Source: Pomphorhynchus laevis (Eukaryota; Acanthocephala; Palaeacanthocephala; Echinorhynchida; Pomphorhynchidae). From it: a DNA stretch of 64,000 bases. The notes below the pieces were generated by a model. That model was not told the DNA's origin and did not search any database. It saw only the letters and a list, made by a program, of their open reading frames with translations. Numbering within the stretch: the stretch's first letter is position 1; every line of letters starts with the position of its first letter. The DNA is taken from contig WNNJ02003559.1 in the NCBI GenBank assembly GCA_012934845.2, forward strand, positions 38,043 through 102,042, read 5' to 3'. Below are positions 12,814 to 22,600 of the stretch, piece by piece. The translations under genes and the position numbers were made by a program.

Positions 12814-13085
12814 AACAGGTTGTAATAAATGCTTTGATCGGTGCTATTTTTGCGATCTTTAACGTTTTGGTTGTTTGCATCGTCTTCTGGTTAATATTCA
12901 GCATAATGGGTGTTCAATTACTCGGTGGACGTTTTTACAAGTGTGTATATCCCAACACACACGAGAGAGTTCATATCGATATTGTTCAGACTAAAAACGA
13001 TTGCCTTAGTCTTAATTATACATGGGAAAATTCACGAATAAACTTTGATAATATCATTAACGGTTATCTGGCATTACTACAAGTG
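12814..13085 (+). CDS. Sodium channel exon: domain III S4-S5 linker, S5, pore loop
   Basis: The acceptor is CAG at 12,811-12,813 after a T-rich tract; the exon enters with two bases of a split codon. It encodes [11 protein letters not shown] (linker), [19 protein letters not shown] (S5), an extracellular turret with paired cysteines and NYTW, and the pore approach GYLALLQV. The donor is GTATGA at 13,086; the next intron is only 62 bp. Confidence 0.92.
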
Positions 13086-16000
13086 GTATGATATCATTTT
13101 GACTGACGATATTTTGTTAAGCTTTTATTCACCATGTTGCATTACAGGCTACTTACAAAGGCTGGATGGAAATAATGTACGACGCAGTTGATTCAAGAGG
13201 GGTACGCTTTTTTTAAAATATTAACAAATTCGTTAACCGAGTCGAGCAATTTATATTTTGAAGATTTATAGGAATATTATAATAAAAACGCTACATAAGT
13301 TAAATTTTAAAATAAAATACAAATAAACACAGTTCAAAACGCTTTTCATTGTTCTACAATTATTCTTTGTCTAGAACTTATACTGACTCTTTTTGATCTA
13401 TAGGTATGGATTTATCCTTGTCCACAATAGCTGATATTCCTCTAGTTTCAAAATAAACATGATAAAACTTTTCAAGTACGATTTCCGCCATAAACAATTG
13501 GCTGGATATTTTCATCTTTTGGGAATAACATAATTGTTGGGAAGCTGCGAATAGGGATAGAAGGTGGTATTTCGTTAAGTGTAGCATCAATTTTAGAACG
13601 AAGACATTTGAGTAATTTTCGAAATGAGTACCGAGCAAATTGTACACCGGTTCAATACGCTGGCAAATACCACACCAGGATGCATAAAATTCCACTAAAA
13701 CAGCTTTCGATTGATCTTGTGATACAGAAATGATATTGCTATGTACAAGAGTTTTGACTTGACCACTGTTCCAATCCTCCGGCAACTTATGTGATCTGTA
13801 GTGAGGCAAAATTTTGTTATCTAAACACTTTTGAACGAAATGCGTTAGATTAACGGCGCTTATTTAATTCTCATTGTCATACTTGTACTTAATCAAATCG
13901 CCCTTAATCTTGATAAGATAAATGGCCGGTAATTGAGCAGCAGTTAAATTTTTTATTGAAGATTTAAATCAACAAACTTTGAATGATAATCAAGAAACAA
14001 ACTGTGATTTATCTATCTTCAATTTTCGAACGAAATTACTACATCAATGTGGTTATTAATTTTTTAATAAATTATAATAATTGAGAGTAGTTGTATTTTA
14101 AACAAATGATCAATACAATGATGTAGTGATCATTAAATAATTGATTATTCAATAATTGAAAATAAATTTAGAAATATATCCATTCTGATCTGTATCTTAA
14201 ATTTTCACAAACGATAAGCTATAATTGAAAATCAACCAAATTATTCTGATATTTCGCTATCAACTACTAGCATATTCAAATATTTGAAACAACATTTTTA
14301 TTAAATTTATGTATTTTTTTTAATTAAATAAAAAATTAATTTTAAAAACAATACATTATTAATTACATGAAATAATCATTACAGAATAGAATCTTCAAAA
14401 AAATACGAGCATCTTCAAAAATTTTAAATTTTTTGTTGACTTTTAATTAGGCCTGATCGTTCGTGAATATTGAAAATAAATTTGTTTGTTTCTTGAATCT
14501 TCTTGCCCAAGTTTGTCGCTTTAAATCTTCAAAGAACACTGATTTTCCCAGAATTTTCCAAACTAATCATCTCAAAAAAGTTCATTTACAATTGAAATGT
14601 ACATGATTTTCAAATATATAACATAAACATTCCGGACGTGTTAGAGTGCAGTGGCATATTTTAAATTGAAAAATAAAGAGAATTAAGTAAAAATAGAGCG
14701 CAGTGTGTTGCTATTTCTATTACTAAATAAATCCTAAAAATTATAATACTAAAACCATGTAATAAATGTATTTACCTTTTGGTAAATACATGTTTAAAAC
14801 AATACAAATATTTTTAAACGTAAATAATCAGCAGACGCAAATGAAGCAATAATAGTACTCACATTAATCTTGATAGATGTTCACAAGAGATGACGTACAT
14901 AAGAAGCACAGTTGATATCTCATAATAAGAAAGAACAGCAAAGTCCTTTGATACGCATAGGAATGGGAATTAAACATGTTATTTTGCATTTCTCCACTAT
15001 TCGCCGGAATATTGAAATATTTTCGATTAAAATATTCGTTGGGGAAAATTTTCTAATGTTTGCTAACAGTTCAAAGAGATATAAAGAACATAAAATTAAA
15101 CTTAAATTATCACCTTGCATAACTTCACATTTAGCATAAATGAGGTGGACGTGCAGGTACAGTCGAAATTATTTCAGATAATATCAGTTGTTGCTGAAAT
15201 GTTGGAAAATAATTTTTGAATTGACCCTATAAAACAAAATAGTTGTCTTGATTGGTTAAAATTAAATTACACTGATATAAGCTTTTTTCCTTATAGATTA
15301 TTTTTCCATCTTGATGAATTCATTAAAAGATGAATGTTGTCGACTTCAACTCTTAAAAAATTGATTTCTGACGATTTTCACTTGTTGAATGGTTATCGAA
15401 ATTAATATAAAATTTTTAATGCAGAATAAATCAACATATTATTTTATTATAAGTATAAGGCAAGGAAACATTAAAATCTGATGAATTTTTATTTGATATT
15501 TCGGTGACCCTACTGCACACATATTCAGAATAATTGTATAATTTATCTCTTTCATTTTTTAATTGCTTTAAAAATTAAGCAATTAATTTAAATTAAATTA
15601 TACAACTAATTAAATTATACAATTATTCTGAAGATGGTATGCAGTAAGGCCACCGAAATACCAAATAAAAATTCACCAGATTTTAATGTTTTTATGCCTT
15701 ATACTTATAATAAAATAATATGTTGATTTATTCTGCATTAGAAATTTTATATTAATTTCGATATTATGTATCGTAATATTTAACTATCAATTGTATTTTG
15801 TACGTTAATTCGAATTATTGTTTTTTTTTATGAAAGATAGACCTTCAACCATCCTATGAGCACAATGTATACATATACTGTTATTTTGTTTTATTCATCA
15901 TTCTGGGATCGTTTTTCACGCTGAAGCTGTTTATCGGTGTTGTAATTGACAACTTTAATCAACAGAAGGCCAAACTGGGTAAATTAATTTAATAATACAA

Positions 16001-16655
16001 ATTATTGATACTATATTACTAATGAACTTGATTTTCGTTATTTTCCGACATGTACTCAACATTATTGGCTAAATATCTATTGTTATTATATATATTTGAA
16101 TGATTCATCATGTGAATCGACTATTGTAATCCATTCTCTACTAAGATTCTATATAATAATTTCACATTTTTATTGTTTAAATAACAAGGATTTGGTATTA
16201 TTTTTGAACAAAATTTTGACAAAAGCCTTCGTCAGTTGTAGAGAGGCTTTATTCTACAACTGATAAAAGCTTTTGTCCAAACTAGTTTTGTTCAAAAAAA
16301 ACATCCAAAATTTTTATTGTTTAAATAATTGAAATCTGAAATTATATATATAATGAATAGTTGCTAGGTCACACGAGGTGACTTTTCGCATTGAAAACCA
16401 GCTACAGAATCCTTCCTTCATGATATCCAATTCATATATATAAAGTGGGAAGTTTGAGAAAACCGTCTCCTGGGATCATTTTCATGTGATTCAGCCATTT
16501 AATGTTCAAAGGAGAAATAGAACGACAAGGAAAGAACAAATTGATTTTTATAAGACGTTTCGGCCGAAGGCTCCTTTAATGGATAATTATAATTTATGAT
16601 TTATAATTATAATTTATAATTAATAATTAATTACAATTAATAAATAATTGTAATT

Positions 16656-16695
<40 letters not shown>

Positions 16696-19600
16696 TTTGG
16701 TCGGCTTCATAAATTATCCTCGTGTGAATTCTTTAATCCTAGATGCAGCACTGTACACTACAATCAGCGTAGGTGGACCTCATCAGCAGTGAGCCTACGC
16801 CTACCTTTCGTGTTTCGGTCCTTTAATGATCTGCTGAAATTTTCCTCTGCTGCCTTTCTGTAAAAACAAACGATACAGTTTGTAAGGAAAACATTTCCAC
16901 TTGTGCAAACTGTACGTTGTTTCCGTCTTTTGTAACAAAAAGACGGAGATAGCACTACAGTTGCCGGAAACAACCGACAATCTGTCTTTTGAATTTTCTT
17001 GACAGGAAACCGGAATCTGCCAGGTTAATAGAATGAATAATTGCATACACGAGCGAGTATCATCATTTGGTCGGCTTCATAAATTATCCTCGTGTGAATT
17101 CTTTAATCCTTGATGCAGCACTGTACACTACAATCAGCGTAGGTGGACATTATCAGCAGTGAGCCTACGCCTACCTTTCGTGTTTCGGTCCTTTAATGAT
17201 CTGCTGAAATTTTCCTCTGCTGCCTTTCTGTAAAAACAAACGATACAGTTTGTAAGGAAAACATTTCCACTTGTGCAAACTGTACGTTGTTTCTGTCTTT
17301 TGTAACAAAAAGACGGAGATAGCACTACAGTTGCCGGAAACAACCGACAATCTGTCTTTTGAATTTTCTTGACAGGAAACCGGAATCTATATATATATTA
17401 AAGTTTGAGAAAACCGTCTCCTGAGATCATTTTCACGTGATTCAGCCATTTACTGTTCAAAGGAGAAATAGAACGACCAGGAAAGAACAAATTGATTTTT
17501 ATAAGACGTTTCGGCCGAAGGCTCCTTTAATTGTAAGAATTTTAATAATCAAGACTTTTTTAAAAAAAATCTTGATTATTAAAATTCGTACAATTAAAGG
17601 AGCCTTCGGCCGAAACGTCTTATAAAAATCAATTTGTTCTTTCCTGGTCGTTCTATTTCTCCTTTGAACAGTATATATATTTCCATTCTATCAAATTGTT
17701 GCAATGCTGCTGGGACCCTCACGGAGTACTCATATGTATTCATAAATATTAATACACCAGCTTTAATAGAGAGATATTAACTTTATTCAAAACGTTTCGC
17801 CATACATGGCTTTTTCAATTATATGCATATTAGATCTCAATATATATTGTTATTGCGAAAAATCGCTTGAAAATGAGGTCCAGGAGCCAAAACTGGCTAC
17901 GATTGATTTTTAATCCATATTTGCTGCTAAATAACTGGACTTCGATCATCAGCTCCATCAGTCTAATGTATCACTCCGATACGTTCTTAACCACCTAGTA
18001 GTCATAGTCAGTCGGATTAAATGGTTAAGGACGTTTTGACTGCTTATATATAACTAAAGTAAGAAAAATAATTAAATTCAATAATTTTTCGGAAAAATTC
18101 TTTCTTCATCAAATAGTCATTATCAATTTAGAAAAGCACAATATTACAAGGTTTCTTACATATATAAAACTAACACGGTAGAATTCAATATTATTCGTCT
18201 TTAATAACAATGTAATGTGACGTAGTTTCATTGTAATTTTCTTATATGCGAATTCTTTGGTATGGAACAACTGCGTAAGTCGTTATAATGATTATCCGTC
18301 ATTATTTGTGCAATCCATTTTTGTTCGGCATGTTTCGTCTTGGCAGTACTTGCTATATTGCTCTCTCTATAATGATGACTTCCATCATATGATATGGGTT
18401 GTCCAAAATATAATTTGCTGTCACATTGCGACCTTTCCTTATTCCCTTTAATGTCGCATCTATGTATGTTTGGCCTTATATTCATTTGATTGCGGTCTAT
18501 CCCACATATTGCTGCCTACAATTCTTACATATTGCGATGGAGACCAGACTTTTAGATTTACACTTTGAGTTACTTATTATATTATAATTCAACCTCGTAT
18601 ACATTGCATTTAAATACATTTCTGCTTACTAGTTATAATTAACCTTCCTATTACGGCCGAGTCTCGACGAGATCCTATACAATGGTTGACGCAAATGATA
18701 TATCTATCAACATATATAATTCATTTATATATAAATATATATACATATATACATGATTAAAATCATTCATGTATACATAAATAATTTATATATAATATAT
18801 ATTATATATATTTATATATATTTATATATATATTAAATATAAATACAAGCGTACGAGGCAAACGTTTGAGGTTACGTTTGGCAATAGTTATATTGGAAAA
18901 TAGTGATATAATTTGCCAATAGTGAATATTTAGCATTCCCTGTATCATTTTAGAAAGGGTTTCTGTCATTGTATTTTCGCAACTGACAATTGGTCAGTTT
19001 CAAAAAGAAAACAAATCAAATCAGCTAACTGAATCTATGTATTTAATATAATTATAAAATAAAAAAACATAATAATAATGCTAAATCAAAATTAAATAAT
19101 TAATTAATTAAATAAATTGTTTTTAGATTTTCTATAATTTATATCAATTTAAAATTTAAAATTGAAATTTAAAATAAAAGTCATTTTTATGAAATGACTA
19201 ATAAATAACAGACGTTGTATCAGAATAGGGATTAGAGGTTATCAGGAGGAACTGCTATGTTATCAGATTTCGCCATCTATTCCTCGACCCAACATAGCAG
19301 CGAAAATAAATGGAAATCGATGCAAAAGATATAATCATTACATTATACGTCGAATCGATGTACCCATTAATTCCGCATAATAAGGGTATTAAAGCAATCG
19401 AAGAAGCAATGAAATAAGCTAACTGGGAAGCCAGTAAATTAAATTATTTTCCAGCTGCATCATATTACCCCTCGAAAACAACTTCTTTAATTTTAAGTCG
19501 AATCTCCAACTACAAAAAGGAGGTACCGCAATGGGGATATCAGTAGCCCCGTGCTATGTCATCTTGTCATGGATTGTTACGAAAGAAAGTTCTTACAGAT

Positions 19601-22600
19601 ATACCAAAAACATCCTTTTAGTTACCTTAGGTATATCGATGATATTTTCACAATGTGGAAACACGGGCAAAAACAGCTTGATCAGTTTATTATTTTATAG
19701 TAATAATTTTTTAATATATTAATTTAATTTACAATAAAAAAATAAAAACCATCATTGTGCGATTTGCATTCCAATGTCTACGACCGAATGTACCGATGCA
19801 TTGAGTTTGAACCGGGGTGCTCGGAAACATTGTTATATTGACCTGGCTACATCAATTCCAATTTTTGTGACGAGCCACGTTATTACACTGGAAAATTTAG
19901 ACATGTTTCTCTCTTATTAGTAGATAAGAGAGATTTAGTAGATATTAAAGAAGCGTTAGTAAAATTAATAAATCTTATATTCGGAAAAAGATATACATAT
20001 ATATGTTATAATAATTATAACGCCTATCTAACAAAAATTAAACCATTAAGTAAATATAAATATATGGATAAAATTGAATTAATAGAATCCTTAAATATTT
20101 TGATAAATCAAAATTATTTAAAAGTAGGTACATCTATATTTAGACAAGTAAAAAATGTTCCAATGTGAGGTAATATTAGCCCAATTGTAGTTGACTTGTT
20201 TTTAAGCTTTATAGAATATGAATTTGTTCATAGCTGTGTAAAAACTAAATCTAAATTCTATAAATATATGATATATATGTTTCGATACATTGATGATATA
20301 TGTGTATTTAATTCTAATAATTTTTATTCAATTAGTGAGCACATTTATCCAGAAAGCCTTCTTCTTAACAAAACCAATATTAATGATAAAGAAGGTGTAT
20401 ATCTAGATATGAACATTAAATTAACATTAACTAAAACTACTATTATTTATATCGTAAAGATGACATATTTAAATTTACAAGAAACATATTTTTGCATGAG
20501 CATTCATGCATACCATATAATATAAAATATAATACATTAAATAATGAAATTTTAAGAATAGCAACAATATGTAATGATATTAGCTTTCTTCGATATCATT
20601 TAAATAATTTAATAGATACATATTTTAAACTAGGTTACTATAGAAATAACATCAAGCAGAAAATAGTAAAATATATAAATCAACACAATAATATTAAAAA
20701 TAAATTTAAACACTTTTACCGGAAATTTGTATGGATGGATAATAAATAATATACTTTGCATTAGAATAAGATACTAGATAGTTATTTCAGAGGAAATACA
20801 TCATTAGCATGTATTTGACCCCGCTGCTATGTTGGGTAGAGGAGTTAGGGGCCGAAACCTGATAGCATAGCAGTTCCTCCTGATGACCTCTAATCCTTAT
20901 TCTGATACAACGTCTGTTATTTATTAGTCAATTCATAAAAATGACGTTTATTTTAAATTTCATTTTTTTAACTTGATTTAAATTATAGAAAATCTAAAAA
21001 CAATTATTAATTTTAATATTTAATTATTAAATTTTGATTTAGCATTATTATGTTTTGTTTTGTTTATAATTCTATTAAGTACGTATACTCAGTTAGCTGA
21101 ATTGATTATCACCTCGACAGCTGCAATATTTGTGATGCTCAATATGTAGGCGAAACCGGTAGATCATTGAGCGAAAGACTTAACAGCCGCTAAGTCGACG
21201 TGAAAAAAGTAATTTCCTTCAAGACGGTATAGTACTGCATTGCAGAGAAAGACTTAATAGAAGATTGTTTCACATCCAAAATAATTTGTAAACAACATAA
21301 CGACATAAAAATATACGAACAAATGTAGATTGACCAGTTAAGGATCGATAAAACCAGAAATAAACAAAAAAACTGCTGCAGATGGATTGACGTGCACTGC
21401 TAAAGATGAGCTGCTATAGATAGACTCACTGTTGTAAATGGTCTTGCGCTTTCGTTGTTAATGCGATGCAGTGAATTATTTCAGTGTAATAGACTTCAGA
21501 GGAATCATTAAATGATCAATATAATAAATTACAAAAGAAATATTACAGCTGACTGAAAATAAATTCACTCCATTCACTTCGAAAGCGCAAGTTACGTCAA
21601 GTAATTAGCCTATAGTTAATTCTTTCTACTTTAATCTATACATAGTGTTTTTCATATGTATTCATTGTATGTGCTGCAACTGATAAGGCTTCTCAAAGCC
21701 AAAACGGTATGCGGTCTTGCAGTGTAGAAACATGAAATTCTTTATGTATGGAGAGAAGTAAATAGATGTAATAGTTAGTTATGGTTGAATCAAATCTCTA
21801 ATTTATTTATTAATCCTGTGTGAATCCCAGGCAGCGACAATATTTCCTTTGAAATTAATTCTATTGATCATTTATTGATCCCACTGATGTCTACTACACT
21901 GAAAAGAATTTACTCCATTAATTTGACTTCCAAGGCGCAAGCTAAGTCATGAAATTAGAATGTAGTGAATTCTTTCTGCTTTAATCTATATATAATATTT
22001 TTTAAATGTGTATTCATTGTATGTGCGCAACTGATGAGGATTCTCATTGCCGAAACGATATACCGTCTTGCAGTGTTAAAACATGAAATTCTCTATGTAT
22101 AAAAAGAAACAGATAGTTGTAATAGACAGTCCTGGTTGAATTAAATCTCTAATTTATTTATTGATACTCTGAGATCACTAGGCAGAGGTTTTATACCATG
22201 CAGCGGTAATATTTCTTTGTATAATAGTGGAGCACATGCATGTACCACCATTATACATGCCGTATCCATTAAGGATCCAACGAGTGCAGCGACAATTCAG
22301 CAACAACCTCTGCCTAGTGTTTAAGGAAAATACTCACATCAATTCGATCTGGTAAAGAGCGTAAACCTCAGACAATTAAGCAAAGTGGAGGAAACGCCAT
22401 CATTCACAATGTCACATAGGCAACCGAAAGACCAGAGGATATTTCATTCAACTGATGAGTGTTGGCAGGCACTTCATCATTTCGATACTGAAGTGGTCAT
22501 CTAGAAGTGACATGGTGACTGAAAGTTGTAAATCAAAGTCCAGTCTAACAAGCATCACCATTTTGTAGAAATGCCGTATTTCCTAGGAAATTCTGGACCG

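Larger units (their letters stand above)
13202..15836 (+). other. Sodium channel intron with antisense PDI copy and palindrome
   Basis: A 2.6-kb intron. It holds a broken protein disulfide isomerase copy (13,376-13,950, minus), an AT-rich stretch without recognisable features (about 13,960-15,390; its short open frames have no family signature), and a palindrome (15,393-15,772). The acceptor is GAAAG at 15,836 after a run of nine T. Confidence 0.85.
16692..17389 (-). repeat. 370-bp tandem repeat, two units, ribozyme-bearing
   Basis: Unit 1 starts ATCATTTGGTCGGC at 16,692 and unit 2 at 17,062, exactly 370 bp apart; unit 2 stops near 17,389. The units are about 98% alike. Minus-strand short frames (for example 16,973-16,764) have no known family and are parallel in both units only because the DNA is. 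A hairpin of AAAGACGG with CCGTCTTT lies in the middle. Each unit carries the permuted hammerhead-like module on the minus strand. Likely a non-autonomous, retrozyme-like element. Confidence 0.8.
21441..22195 (+). repeat. 351-bp tandem repeat (retrozyme-like), two units
   Basis: Two head-to-tail units with matching landmarks 351 bp apart: the CTTTAATCTATA stretch, TATTCATTGTATGTG, the hammerhead, CATGAAATTCT, and AAATCTCTAATTTATTTATT. Units differ at many sites (roughly 80% alike). There is no protein-coding capacity. A small tandem element with a type I hammerhead in each unit is the architecture described for metazoan retrozymes, which are thought to depend on Penelope-like enzymes; several lie near. 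Confidence 0.75.

Noticed and set aside
13378-13809. Functional small thioredoxin-like gene
   Set aside because: The match to PDI continues beyond the frame at both sides in other frames and past an in-frame stop, so it is a decayed copy.
17437-17625. 62-residue open frame
   Set aside because: It runs through a palindrome; the two halves are mirror sequence and it has no family signature.
17832-18040. Hammerhead in the dispersed repeat (CTGATGG ... CGAAG)
   Set aside because: The GAAA box and a consistent helix II are absent in both copies.
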